A stretch of DNA of 64,000 nucleotides from Gnetum montanum (taxonomy: Eukaryota; Streptophyta; Gnetopsida; Gnetales; Gnetaceae): contig MNCI01035130.1 in assembly GCA_015680685.1 (NCBI GenBank), positions 285,112 to 349,111 of the forward strand. The letters are read 5' to 3'. Positions 20,676-33,200 of the stretch are shown one piece after another. Position numbers and translations under genes: made by a program. Position 1 is the stretch's first letter. Each line of letters starts with the position of its first letter. The notes below the pieces were generated by a model, which was not told where the DNA came from, did not search any database, and worked only from the letters and a program-made list of their open reading frames with translations.

Positions 20676-22330
20676 ATGTCTTCTTCACACGGGATCCATA
20701 ATGCATCATATGATGAGAACACTCGTAGGAGAAATAATAGGATATATACTAAAGAAAATTGGAGTAGACAACCTCAAATAGGTGTTTCCTATGCTCATCC
20801 AGATCTTTACTACACCCAAAGACTACATTCAACTAATGCAGACAATCCTAGAGGAGACGGAGAAAGTCCTAGAACAAGGGCCTCAAGGCCTAGGGCCTCT
20901 TCTAAACTTAGAAATAATAAATCAAGGGACCATGGGAAGAACTATAGAAGCCGTGGCAATTCTCCCAATTCCTCATCTTCTTCTTCCACTTCAAAGTCTA
21001 ATTTCAAAAAAGATGAACATAGGTATAGAGATAGAGCTCCACTAAAGGGTCAAGATATAGATAGAAATTGAACCCATAGGAAAAATCAAAGACATCACAA
21101 TTAGCATAAACAAGAACATCATAATGAAAAAAATAGAAATAAAAATTTTCATCACAACATGTGTGATGATGATGAATCCTTATTGGCCACTAAGATCTTG
21201 ATGCATATCACAAAGGCAATTAAGATACCCACAGGCATCACAAGGAAAGTTGCCTACCTAGGGTTGATATTAATAATATCCCTAAGTTTGTGGGAGGCTA
21301 TGATTCTAATCCACAACATGAGCTATAAGATTTCCATGATGCTTGTGCCTTATAAAACATTGAAAATGGGTGGCAAAAGCTTAAGCTCTTTCCTAGGACA
21401 CTAGTTGACAAAGCTGAAAGTTGGTATAGATTATTGGAACCAAGTTCCATTAACTAGTGGTTCACAATGCTGGAACTTTTGAATGAAAAATACAAAACCT
21501 ATGCAAGAGTGTCCAACCTAAGAAAAGAAATCCAAGAGTGGAAGCAAGAAAATCATGAAACCTTGGAAGTGGCCTTGAAAAGATACTATTCGCTACTACA
21601 TAGATGCCTAGGCCATGGTTTCTCTAAGGAAAGATAACTTTTCCACATCAAGATGGGCTTCGTAATGAAATAAGGAAGACCCTTGGGATGTATGCTTCAA
21701 GTCAATTAAATGAGCTATGGACCCATCAGATCAAAGAGTTAATCAAGTATGTGGCAAAACAAGAAGGAGAGCTATGTAGATGAGAGAATATAGAGGAAAA
21801 TAACATGGACCAACTCTACAAAAGAAAAGCATCCATATCTATGATAAGGAAAAAGAGGCACTTGATAAGGTGATTTTACAATGGACCTTGCCAATACAAA
21901 ATTCTATCGCTGAGATTAAAGAAAAGTTGGATAAGATGTTAGAATCAATGAATAAGAAAGATAAAACTTGCGAAGAAATCATAGAGGAGAGAGTAGAGCA
22001 AAACAAATCAAGTGATCACAACAAAAGAAGGAAAAAGAACCAAGAAACAACTAGGAACACTTTATAGTAAGAAGGGGAAATGACAATAGAACAAGAGTCT
22101 ATAAACTCAACCATCGTTGAGGATGGTGGATGTGACATTTGTCTAATGACCATCCACAGGGTCATTGCCCAGTCTTATTGCATCTACATGAGTATTGGGC
22201 AAGGGCATTAAATCCAAAGTTTGTACAAAAGTACATGCCTAAGAGATTTTCTCTTTCACACAATAATTTTAGACAACCCCAAAACCAGTTGTACTATCCT
22301 ATGGGGACTTATTACCAACCTCAACATTAG
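20676..22330 (+). pseudogene. gag of element C
   Basis: MSSSHGIHNASYDENTRRRN opens a 131-codon basic, Ser/Arg-rich N-terminus. The capsid part follows with AESWYRL-like, EWKQENHETLEVALKRYYSLLHRC and HGFSKER, parallel to SWYxSLE, DRYYSLLHRCPSHGYS and QLRHIIDGLK in element D. A lysine-rich coiled region (21,870-22,067) leads to CDIC...NDHPQGHC, a zinc-knuckle-like motif split by a one-base frame change near 22,140. Stops and a few indels break the frame. A packaged but enzyme-free element would need Gag-Pol from relatives such as D. Confidence 0.75.
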
Positions 22331-23160
22331 CATCAACTACTATAGCAACAACCATAGCTATGGGGGAGGCCACCACCAAACCAGCCCTACCCTTACTATC
22401 AATTGAACCCATATGGATATTATGTTCAACAATCTATTTTCTTGACTGGTTCTACACCCTCTACCTCAAATCACTACTACCACTCTCCCAAATATCAACA
22501 TCTTGTAACATCCTATATGAGCTCACCACCTCACACCTCTCATCCTTTGGCATATCCTCAATATTCTCATACTCACATGCCACTGCTAGCAACACAAGAA
22601 GGTTCAAAACTACAATATTAACGAATAGATGCCACTTGTGCTATGAATGTGCATAGACATGTTGATACCAATGGGCCTCAATCACAATGTAGGAAATGTT
22701 CCTTCTAGAGGAAAGACCATAAACTGAAGCAAACCATGCATGGACCTGCCACATCATTTGATCTAGCATAATGCCAATCTAGTTCAATGCCTTCCTTTTC
22801 ACAATCAATGTTCTCTAACCCTATGCAAAAGACAACAACCATCACCACTCTAACACAAGACATAAATGATGAACCTATCATTGAGGAAAGATAGTAGAAT
22901 TGATCTAGCACTGCTAATAGTAAAGGATGCAACTGTGGACTAGAAATTCAAAATATTAACAAAAATCACAACAAAGCTAAGGAACAACTATGTGAACAAA
23001 GACTAGTCTATGTAGTAGCCCTAAACTAGAAGACAACCAATGGATTGAAAATGAGATTTTAAGATTATTTCAAAGATGCATGAAGATAATGGATTTGCTT
23101 ATTAGTTCTAAACTTAAGAAAATGGACCAAATAAAGGACTTAGATGCATATATCTTATAG
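22331..23160 (+). other. Pro/Tyr/Gln-rich gag tail and junction where pol is absent
   Basis: One reading gives PYYQLNPYGYYVQQ and SHPLAYPQYSHTHMP, a low-complexity tail like that after the zinc knuckle in D (32,140-32,860). After about 22,700 no domain is seen. Where D has protease, RT, RNase H and integrase, C passes directly to the 3' noncoding region. Confidence 0.5.
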
Positions 23161-25283
23161 AACTAATAAGTATTTTTCACCTATGTTTTGTTTTACAATT
23201 TTTTATCATTTTCCTGTTTCTTCTAAAATTTTTTGATTCTTCATATGTTTTCCATTTCTTAATATTTTTCTTTTCTGTATAATTTTCTCTTTTCTTGAGT
23301 CATTTTCTTTTTGCTTTATGAATGTATTTTTTATGTTTTTGTTAATAATATTCCCAAGTCATGATGCAGTAGTCAACGCTATGTGTTGTGCTTTTTGTGC
23401 TATGCTATCAAGATGATTGAGGAAGTAATTGTATAAAGCAATGAGACCACCTCATCCATCCCTCCAGTTCTCTAAATAAAAGGTTTTTTTTTCATGCAAA
23501 CGATTTGGTTCTTCTTTTATGAAACTAAAATTAATCAATGATCATTGTGCCTTAAAGAAAGAGGGAACGACGAAGTGGGAATGGCAAAGGATGTGACCTC
23601 AAGGGAGTTGTTGGATTTTCTTCTTGACTTCCTTCATATGGTTTATGACTCCTCTTAGAATGTATCATCACTCCTCCATTGATCAATAAAAAATAAGCTC
23701 TATCCTTGCATGGTGTGGTTTCTATCTAGAAAAAAAATTAAAAAAAAAACAAAAATCACAATTAAAAAAAGATAAAGAAATCAAAAACAATAATGGGAAT
23801 TCAAAGCATACCCCTTAGACATAATAATGGATTACAAGCATTGGTTATGGGGCTAGAAAGACATGTTACCCATGCCTAAAGGCACCCCTCTAACTAAGGT
23901 CCTTCCTTCCTTCTTCTCTTTTCTTCTCTGTTTGGAGTGATGATTATTCTTTGAGGTGGTTGCGGACTCCTGGTTCTTGGCAAGATGGAACACATCAATG
24001 AGAGGTCATTGTTCATGGTATGGACTTGGTTTAAACTTGGAAAGATAGGTATGTTGATCATTTTAATCACACTTGTCACAAGAACCTTACATCCCAATCT
24101 CTGCAATCCCTTCTCATCCCATTATTCATCTCATTGCTACATGTGATTATGAGCCTTTTGGTTTTGTGTAGTATACATCCTAACCATGGCAATTGTGTGT
24201 TGTTTGAAACAAAGGCATGGTCTACATTTAACTTCTCAAGTGCTCACAAACAATATAAGTGGTTATGTAAGGGGATTATGGTAAGAGCTTACTTTGGGGA
24301 GGACCCACTTGCATAACTTTTGTTTATCATGCCTTTGAACTAACCTTTACATCTTCCAAAACATCATTGACAGTTTCTCTAAATTTATGCATGATTTTGG
24401 GGCTACTTCTCATCTATTTCATTAATTTTTCCTACTTTTCTACTTCCATATCCATTAATATTTCTTGGCCATCTTCTAAATTGGACCTTTGGTTTCAATT
24501 ATTCATAAACCTATGTGCTTCTGAAGTTACGCTTACTAGTCATGGGGGCTAGTGATGCCCTACTTTAAAATTTTTGAAAATTTTTCAAGATCCTATTTTT
24601 GAACATCATAGTAACTAATAGTATTTGATCAAAATAATGTGAATAGCTTGATAATTTTAGTTACCTCATAGCCTTGGGCATATTATGCTATAATCACCTT
24701 ATGCTTAAAAGAAAACTATGGGCTCCAAAAAGGGTTAATTGTTAAGGAAAATTTACCACAACTAATGTTGATCGTTTGGTGACTACAGGTGATGCTAAAA
24801 GAAACAGCTAAGCAAGAAGGTTTTTTACTAGGCACAAAAACAATGCCAAGAGAGGGACAACAAAGGATATGACCATGATTGTAGCACATACAAGATAGCT
24901 GCTCAAACTTCATATGTTTGCTAGATCCATGGGGTGATGAGAAGAAATTTTAGTCCACACTTTAAGTATGATCTACATAACCAAAGAAGCATTGACATAA
25001 TAATCTAGGTTGGAAGTCTACCACCACTAATAGCAACAAGAAAAATCATCTTCAATGAATTCTTGAAGACCTTTGAAAATTTTGTAATCCTCAAACTGTA
25101 TCAAATCTTTTTATTACTCTGTCATTTTATATACATCCACTCAAATAAAATTTTTTCATGTATCACTCAAAGTTAGTCAATAGTTAATGTCAATCAATAC
25201 TTCTATACCTTTCCAATTTTGTAAAGAAAGCTCAATCCTATCCTATTAACTTGAGGATGAGTTTTTATTCAGTCATGGGAGTA
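23161..25283 (+). other. 3' noncoding region of element C
   Basis: It starts with a T-rich tract (23,170-23,340), then CCACCTCATCCA, TTGCATGGTGTGGTT and GGGAGGACCCACTTGCATA (24,297-24,315). The same order is found in D (36,560-37,823) and partly in E (52,560-54,357). No ORF is supported. A purine-rich GTCATGGGAGTA directly before 25,284 is the likely polypurine tract. Confidence 0.6.
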
Positions 25284-26235
25284 TGATGAATCATCAATTG
25301 CTTGGGTTATCTGATAAAAAGTCAACTTTTTGGTTGGCTTCAATAATAGGCCTTTGATTAAAAGGCTCCAATATCTTGGCTCTAATAATAAGGTTCTAAT
25401 AATAAGGCCCTGATAACGAGGCCTAGATATCAAGTATTTGACGTCAGAGCCCCAGATGTGATGTTAGACATCTAATGTCACAGGGTATGGGCTAGCCTAT
25501 GAATATAGCACTTGGGCATGATTTCAAGCTAATTTTTCATAGTTTTGTTAATAGAGTAGCCAAATTCTTGCAGTTTTGTTCTGTAATCTTAGAGAACAAT
25601 TAGTGAGGGCACATAGACTAGATTTGAGTCAATTGTATGAAGCCTTATTCGACTCGCAATGTACCTAGACATATTCAATGAGTGGCAATAAGATCGAGAT
25701 TAATTCTTATTCATTGCAACACTTTGACTTAGATTATATTTACTTTTGATGCAATTTACTTTTCATGTACTTAGTTAATATTTACATTTTCATGCATGTT
25801 AATTAATTAAGTACATAAGTACGATCCCTTCGAGCATGCATATGACTCTTGGTAATCCCAACAACACTTAACATTTGGTAACCTAGCAACATTATATGTG
25901 TTTAGGATTTGCACGGGAAGTGGGATTGGATACTTATGTTAGGGTAGTTGATTATTAACTAGCAATTAGATTAGTTGAATTGACTATAAATTGAGTTTCA
26001 ACCTATTGTTAATCATAGAACAATAAAATATAAAATAATAAAAATCATATGCCTCACTTTGGACTAAACCATATGTGACAAAGCTACCACTAGTCTAAGT
26101 GGAAAGATAGCAAACTGTAATCAAGGCATAGTGATCTAGATGCCACAACTAGTCCCATCCATGAAATTATATTGGATCAGGCATGAACACTCATGATTCG
26201 TATGGTTGTACGTAGTGGTACCTCATCGCTCATCA
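25284..26235 (+). repeat. 3' LTR of element C
   Basis: It begins TGATGAATCATCA, ends CGCTCATCA and is followed by the TGTAT duplication. It aligns along its length with 19,563-20,543. A short block near 25,830 differs strongly from the 5' copy. Confidence 0.9.
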
Positions 26236-27039
26236 TGTATGATAAACCTTGTTGTACACTCATAGATAGATGATCAAATAGAGAGAATGAATCATATTTT
26301 AGAAGATATGCTACAATCTTGTGCTTTGTACTACATAGATATTTAGGAAAGATTTCTTCCATTAGCATACTTCACTTACAACAATAATTACGAAGCTAGT
26401 TTGAAACTAGCATCTAATGAAGAGTCATATGCTAGATCTTGTCAATACCTTTTTGCTAGGATTCTATAGAGGAGAGACCTAGGAGCAACATAGACATCAT
26501 TAATAAGGAAAATAAATAAATCAATATTATCAAAGGCAAACTATAGAGACCATAGAACAAATATACAAAGTATGCTAATAACAAGATATGATCATTGGAG
26601 CTTAGGATTGGTGATCAAGTTTACTATTAACAGTTTACTATTGAAAGAGATTATGAGATTTGCTAGAAGATGAAATTTACCTCTTCATACATTGGTCACT
26701 TTCCAATTTTTGAGAAAAATTGGTGAAGTTACATATTAGCTTAATCTTCTATAGAAGTCATAGTTTATTCATGATGTGTTTCATGTTTTTATGATGAGGA
26801 AATATAATGTAGATCCTAGTTACAAGATGCATTAATAGGATGTTTAGGTCCAACTCAATGTTAGTTTTAGAGAGTGATGAGCTAATATTTTTGATGTTAT
26901 GAAGAGATTCTTGAAAAGTAAGATTATTTTGATGGTGAAAAAGATGTGATGTTCAGGAAGTAACAGGGGAACTAGAGAAAGATCTATAAGCCTCATACCT
27001 TAAGATCTTTTAGAAGGAAGCTTTTTAAATGGTAGAAAA
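26236..27039 (+). pseudogene. Chromovirus integrase C-terminus and chromodomain-side tail, fragment
   Basis: The reading contains a decayed D-x-Q-I-E-R-M-N-H-I-L-E-D block (26,273-26,312), YFTYNNNYEASLKLASNEESY and, near 26,790-26,960, MRKYNVDPSYKMH and FLKSKIILMVKKM. The same blocks are found better preserved at 47,880-48,560. They are the end of the integrase core and the tail that carries the chromodomain in Tekay/Del elements. The fragment begins at the target duplication of C and ends at the LTR start. Confidence 0.65.
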
Positions 27040-29075
27040 TGTAACACTCCTACCATAGATACCCTATTATCTCTTGGTATGTTTTTTGTTTGAACCCTTG
27101 ATGTCTTTTTTGCTAACCTATTTTTATGCTTATTAACCTTTTTCTTAGGATTAACTATACTTTTTTTATTTGAGCTGTGTCTTTTTATTTATTTTTTAAC
27201 AACTTTTTGCTTTTTAATATATTTTAATGTTTTATTTTTCTTCTTGTTTTATTTTTATTTTATTTTAATTTTTAGTATTTTTAGTATTCTTGATTTTTCT
27301 TTTAATTTAGCATCTACATATTAACCTTTTTATTAGAGTTTTAAGTTAGTAGCTATGAGGCACTAAATGGATTATTGGCATATGAGGTATTACTTTAGTT
27401 TCAATATGATTTTTTAAGATAGTTTTTAGATTTTGTTTTAATTGCTAATTTATTTTTAGTTTATTTTTTATAGGCTCTCATGCTAGGCATTTTCATTACT
27501 TGTATTTTAATATTAGACCTTGCTATTAGTTTGGGCTTGCACATAGCTATCGACATAGGCTTAGATATAATTATTAAATTTCTCATAGGAGATACCCATT
27601 AGGATAATGCTAGGTATTATTCCATGTTATAAAATAATTTAAAATATTTTTACAATTGTAATTTCTTTAATTTATTTTTTTCACAAGATCTCTTCTTTAC
27701 CCAATGCTACCAAACACTTGCAAGAATATACACCTAGTAGCTATTTCAAGAGAGATCATCCTTTTGCCTTGCTGAAACGTAGGAGATGGAACCAAAGAGC
27801 AACATTTAGTTAGGTTAGAAAGAACTAGATCTACATTCTCCACTACTACATAGGACCTTTGGTAAGCCATAGTTTCATATCTTATTTTAAATCTCACTTA
27901 GATCCCATCATTGACCTATAATTTTGCCTACGAATTAGAGCTAGTTGGAAGATTGAAGCTATGCCAAGATCTTATTTGCAATAATATCAATTCGAATAAG
28001 CTAATTTGGTGTTTTTCTCCTATTAATGACTTTTGATGAATTTTTATTTTATACATGTGCCTTTTACTAATTTTTGTTTGTTCAATAACATTTTATTGAA
28101 ATGTTTGAATTCTCATATATAGATAGAAACTTAATAAAATCTCATATCTAGGACTTCCAAAGAATGGTCTCTACAAGTTTAGATTTTATTTTGATATTTT
28201 CTACATTTTTAGACAATACATTTCAGTCCTAGCTTAGTTTGACACTTAGGAACCTTGATAATTTGATTCATGGCCTTAAGCCTTTTGTCTTTACTAAATG
28301 TTTGAATTTGTCTAATCACCAAGAAATGTATTTATTTGTTTGTTTGTGTCTCATCCATTATTTTGCATTTAAGAATTTGGCTTTAAAACATAACCAATTT
28401 TAAGATGACTATGTAGGAAGAATGTCTTGATAGTAAGTTTGATACTTAAAAAAGTAGCATCAATTAATAAGTATCACATAATTTTGTAGTAATAATGTAG
28501 AAAGCATCTCTTGGTAGTGATTTGTGTACCTATGTTATTAACATTGATCAATAAGTATCAGTTTTTCATTCAATTCATTTGATGGATTTAGTAGATGGTG
28601 GTGGAGTTTAAGTTTATTTTTTGGTTTATCTATTTATTATATTAATATTTATTAGTTTCTTTATGTTTATATATGCTTGTCTAACTTTTGTTTGTAGCTA
28701 ATTCATGTGTATGACTATCCAACTACTTAATGCCTTCAACCAAAACCATAAGTGATTATTTTTAGTTTGGTTGCCCTACTAAGCCTTAGGATTGATTATT
28801 TTATGTTTCGATGCATTCTAAGAGATTTTGTTTATCTAGATGAAGAGGAATTAGAAGAAGAGTCCAATAATTATATTCATGTTATTACACCTTTAATAGT
28901 TAGTTTTAGTCATTATATTTTTAATTTATTTCTTTGATTTTATACTATAACATTCACCTGGCATTTATGTACTTACTACAATATGAAGATTTATATTATA
29001 TTTTTCCTATCTATGATGTAGGTCTAACTTTATTCCATATTTACTTTTTTTTTATTGTTATAATTTATTGCTTTT
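27040..29075 (+). repeat. Chromovirus 3' LTR (about 2 kb)
   Basis: It starts TGTAACACTCCTACC, the usual TGTAACA start of Tekay/Del LTRs, directly after the pol tail. Its later part matches 18,635-19,400 and the minus-strand LTR at 29,566-45,804. It is cut near 29,075, where an RT fragment begins, so the terminal TTACA is missing. Confidence 0.7.
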
Positions 29076-29089
29076 ATGTTGAAGAAGAA

Positions 29090-29520
29090 TTATAGTTTGA
29101 GGTTGTGTATTAATTATAGAAGTTGAATCAGATGACGATCAAAATTTAGTATCTACTACTCAGGATTGATGACCTATTTAATTAGTTGAGAGAAACTATG
29201 ATGTTCTCTAAGATTGATCTTAAGTCTAGATCTCATAAGGTTATAATGAAAGACGAAGATGTGCCTAAAATAGCTTTCAAGGTAAGATATGAATATGACA
29301 AGTTCTTAGTCATTTCTTTTGGACACACTAATGTAGCATCAATTTTCATCTACTTGATGAATACAGTGTTACATATGTATTTATACTAATTGATCATTGT
29401 ATCCATTGATGATATCTTCTTCTACTTGAAAAATGAAGATAAGAAGAAGAAGCAGTTGAGAGAAATTTTCAAAACTGTAATTGACCAATAGTTGTATGTT
29501 TATGTTTCTAAGTAATTCCT
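29090..29520 (+). pseudogene. Chromovirus RT fragment
   Basis: The reading contains LRETMMFSKIDLKS, DEDVPKIAFKVRYEYDKF, SFGHTNVASIFIYLMN, VSIDDIFFYLKNED and LREIFKT. This is RT from the SKIDL block to beyond the catalytic motif, in which I-D-D is kept. A single 67-codon stretch (29,186-29,389) is open. The fragment sits between two LTR pieces with no gag or integrase, so it is a rearranged relic. Confidence 0.75.
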
Positions 29521-29565
29521 ATCTAGCCTAATCCTAGTTAGCAAGGTATTGATTTAATATCAAAT

Positions 29566-30050
29566 TGTAATGACTTGCTAGCTAGGCTTAGCCTAGAAAG
29601 GCATTACATCGATAAAAACTGAAATATGAAAAAATGAGATGTTGCTTAATAAATATCAAATAAAATCCAAAAAAATTAAGCAAACAAAGTAGTAGGCATC
29701 TGTAACATAATAGGTGAATAGGGATAATAAAAATACAACCAAAGATACAATGTTGAAAATAAATAGTGACAATAGTCCCTTGCATTCCAAACCTAACCTA
29801 TCCACTAATAAAAACAAGATGAATCTTGGTGCCTAAGCCAAAAATTACAATTATAATGCTAGAAACTTACAATAAACATTAAATGTAAAATTGAGATAAA
29901 TAATGCTTAAAATATAATTACATTCAAAAAGGCCTGCACTAAGGAAATTACTATAACATTGGATATAAATAACCAAATTCTAAGAATTGAATTATAATAA
30001 TACATCATAAATTTAATAAAAATTAAATTTAGGCTTGCACTAAAGACAAG
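29566..30050 (-). repeat. Chromovirus LTR G, 3' terminal piece
   Basis: In reverse complement it matches the LTR end at 49,190-49,420, including ATTTTAAGCATTATTTA and CATTATAATTGTAATTTTTGG. Its end forms a 43-bp foldback, TGTAATGACTTGCTAG...AAAGGCATTACA (29,566-29,608). The piece is broken at 30,050 by the Athila-like complex and resumes at 43,190. Confidence 0.75.
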
Positions 30051-30157
30051 TGATGAGCGGCCAGGTACCCCTACGTCCAACCATATGAACCACAAGTGTT
30101 ATCATGCATGAACACTTGTGATTGATATGGTTGGGCATAGGGGTACCTCACCACATC
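30051..30157 (+). repeat. Small LTR palindrome at the left end of the D complex
   Basis: Two copies of the last 50-56 bp of an Athila-like LTR face each other around CATGCATG (30,103-30,110). The left arm is TGATGAGCGGCC...GGTACCCCTA and the right arm is TAGGGGTACCTCACCACATC. The right arm matches the end of the C LTR (GATTCGTATGGTTGGGCA). The right arm is what is left of the 5' LTR of D. Confidence 0.8.
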
Positions 30158-30303
30158 GTAGCTAGGGACTTTGTTTATGGAACATGCGCTATTTAGGTCT
30201 AATTGAATATCACTAATATCATTGTATGAACCTAAAAGTCAATAACATTCCCGCTATACATAAATTATAAAAGCACACTGACAATTTCATTTTGTTTTAC
30301 AAA

Positions 30304-32136
30304 ATGTCTTCTTCTTCTCATAAGCATGATGATACTAAACCACCAATCCCACAAGACTGCAAGGTGATATACACTCATCTAGATGAGTTTGTGCCAAATT
30401 TTACCTTCATTCTACATCATGATGAACAAATGCGATGGCATGATATGGAGGGCAATGTCATTTCCCCCCCTAATAGATCTATGCTAGAAATGCTAATTAA
30501 AACCCTTAAGAAGTTGGGCATAGTAGATCTTCATGAAGAGTATGTTGTGGATGGATATGACACTTAGAACTATCATCCCAATGAAACACAATGTAAGCGA
30601 GAAAAACATCTGGAGAGACTTCATGAAGCCACAAAGGGGAAACATTTCACTAACCCCTTATTCCTACTAGATCAAGAAGATAATGAGGACCCTCCCTTGG
30701 AAGGTTCTCAACATGAAGATTTTCCACACCTTGCTAATGATGGTGAGGGTGTGAACTTGACCCTATGGTCAACTATTCATAAACTAAGTTCAAGGAAGAG
30801 TAATAGCCAAGGTAGGGACTCAAGCGAACATGGCAATAACAAGTGATCAAATGATGGAGATTGTAAAAAACATAAGAGTGATGGTAGACACCACGATGGT
30901 AGTGGTGGTCCACCTTCCTCTTCATCCTCTTCATCTAATTCCAAACATTCCTCTTCATCTGATAGTTCTCATAGAAGCCACCATCAAAACAACCATGATG
31001 AAGGTGATTGACAAAATAATAATGACTATGAAGGCCACCAAAATCGAAGGGGTGACCAAAACCATCATCAGTGTCATCAACATAGCGATGATGATGAGCC
31101 TTTACTGGCAATTCGAAGTATGCTTAACATTGTGGAGGTAGTAAGAATTTCAACCAGGCATATAAAGGATAGTCATATCAAGTGCCTAGATATGAACAAT
31201 ATTCCAAGATTTGAAGGGGGATATAATTCTAATCTGTAGACACATCTGTAAGCTTTTCAAGATGCTTGTGCCTTATAAAACATTAAGAACGAGTGGCAAA
31301 AACTCAAGCTTTTTCCAAGGACACTCATTAAGGAAGCTAAAAGTTGGTACTAGTCCTTAGAACTAGAATCTATCCAAAGATGGAGCACCATGTTAGAATT
31401 GTTCAATGACAAATATCAAATGTACTCTAGAGTGTCTAATCTAAGAAGGAAAATCCAAAGCTAGAAAAAAGAAGCACATGAACCCTTGGATGTCACCATG
31501 GATCGATACTATTCACTCTTACATAGATGCCCTAGCCATGGTTACTCTCAGAGGGAACAACTTCGCCACATCATAGATGGGCTCAAGGTAGAAATGAGAA
31601 GGACCCTTAGGGTGTATGCTCAAGGGAGGTTGTCTAAAATGAGAGCTCATTAGGTCCAAAGGCTAATTGAGTAGGTAGCAAAAGAAGAAGGTAAGCTATA
31701 AAAAAGTCAAAGTACTGAAGAGTATAATAGGGATCCATCCATCATAAAATGAGAGCTCCAATTTTGTGATAAGGAGGAGTCACCACTTGATGAAATGATG
31801 AACAAAAAGACCTTGCCTATCCAAAAAACTATTTTTGAAATTTTAGCCAAGGTTGACAAGTTATGGGACTCTATGGATGAAAATTTTCAAGCCACTTTGA
31901 AGATTTCTGAAGAATCCAAAGAGCAAAATAGTGATCATAATCGTAGAAGGCAAAAAGAAGTTGAGCATGCCTACCAAAGAGGTAAGGGCAAAGCTGTTGT
32001 AGTAGAGGAAGTTGTGAAGTCTAATTCTAATGATAAAACTGAATGTGACATATATCAATATGAACATCCAAAGGGATGTTGCCCTATGGTGCCACACTTA
32101 CAAGAATCCAAAGTGTACGCACTGAACCCTGCCTAG
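30304..32136 (+). pseudogene. gag of element D
   Basis: A single frame of about 610 codons starts MSSSSHKHDDTKPPIPQDCK and holds about a dozen stops but almost no frameshift. It has a Ser/His/Asp-rich stretch (30,880-31,090), then MNNIPRFEGGYNSNL, AFQDACAL, KEAKSWY, MLELFNDKYQMYSRVSNLRR, DRYYSLLHRCPSHGYS and QLRHIIDGLKVEM. These are capsid blocks shared with C and E. A charged coiled region follows, then a knuckle-like CDIYQYEHPKGCC near 32,043-32,081. Most stops sit where CAG, CAA or TGG is expected. Confidence 0.85.
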
Positions 32137-32859
32137 ACGTAAGCAAGCTTCAAGACAATTGCCTTACCCTCAAGGCAATCCAAGACAGTTCCACCAACAA
32201 CAACAAGCTTACTACCCAAGTGGAACTCATCCACAACCTTATGAATAGTACTAACAGTGGTACCAACCACAATAATGGAAAATGCCACTACCAAGATAGT
32301 AGTACCCTTATAGGCAACTAGATCCATACAAGTACTATGTTTAGCAATCCATCTCCCCTAGAAGTTTGGCAAGTCATGCATCATTCCAGTATCACTATTA
32401 CCCTCTAGAATACCACTTAACACATTCATCATCTACTTAAGGGAAAAACCCATATTAGTATTCTTATCATCCTCCACATCCCTCTGCAGCTACACCTCCA
32501 CCTTTAACTTAATTACCTCCTGCTTCATCCATGCTGGGTAAAATTTCTCTATAGCTATAGCAACAAAATGCTACATGGCTAGACACTCACAACCCATTTT
32601 TCAACCAAGTGGTCCAAATAATTAATTAAGGAAACATCCTTTCTTCTAGCCCAGCAATCCTCTCTAGCCCTTACAACCTGCTCTGGCTAATCGTCCTATA
32701 TCTTCAATACCCTCATCCTTTACATCAAATACCTTTGAGCACCCTTCAAACCAAGTGTTACCTAGGATCCGCAATATGATGCTAACTAATGCTATTTCTA
32801 ACTAGATCAAAGCTAGCAACCTTCCTACAAAAAGATCTAATCTAGGAAGTCTGCTCATC
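32137..32859 (+). other. Gag tail and protease leader of D
   Basis: Low-complexity Gln/Pro/Tyr/Ser sequence with broken frames, as after the zinc knuckle in C. No domain is recognised. The ORFs at 32,076-32,327 are products of composition. Confidence 0.4.
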
Positions 32860-33200
32860 TTTTTACAGATTACTGGAGAAGAGCCATGCAAGGCTCTTTT
32901 TGACTCTGGTTCTAGAGTTAACCTGATCTCCCATGATATGTACCAAGCCTAGAACCTACCACCTCTTAAGAAGAGCAACATCCATTTAGAATTAGCAAAT
33001 CAATTAATTATGGTCCCTTTGGAATTAGTAGAAGACATTATCACCACAATTTGTGGGTGGGCCTATCCTACTAATTTTTTGGTAATCAAGGTGGACAAAT
33101 ACCAAAGTGACTTTTCTATCATCATGGAAAGGGCTTGGTTAAGCATAATCAATGCATGAATGGGTATAAGGGACTTATCTCCCAAAATATCTAAGGAGAA
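32860..33200 (+). pseudogene. Aspartic protease of element D
   Basis: EEPCKALFDSGSRVNLISHDMY carries an intact D-S-G-S active site. LELANQL, GWAYPTNFLVIKV and FSIIMERAWLSIINA follow, the last in place of IILGRPFL. Retropepsins of this kind process Gag-Pol. Two in-frame stops (after YQA and INA) interrupt it. Confidence 0.75.

Larger units (their letters stand above)
19563..26235 (+). mobile_element. Complete non-autonomous Athila-like retrotransposon C with TSD
   Basis: Two direct LTRs (981 and 952 bp) enclose a 4.7-kb interior with a primer site and gag but no protease, RT or integrase. The 5-bp TGTAT before 19,563 and after 26,235 is an exact target-site duplication. The LTRs differ by roughly one base in ten by eye, so the insertion is old. 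Gag, the noncoding 3' block and the LTR ends resemble element D. The flanks are chromovirus LTR on the left and chromovirus integrase on the right. Confidence 0.9.

Noticed and set aside
20782-21404. Additional hydrophobic ORFs over the C gag
   Set aside because: They are alternate frames of gag; the capsid blocks shared with D are in other frames.
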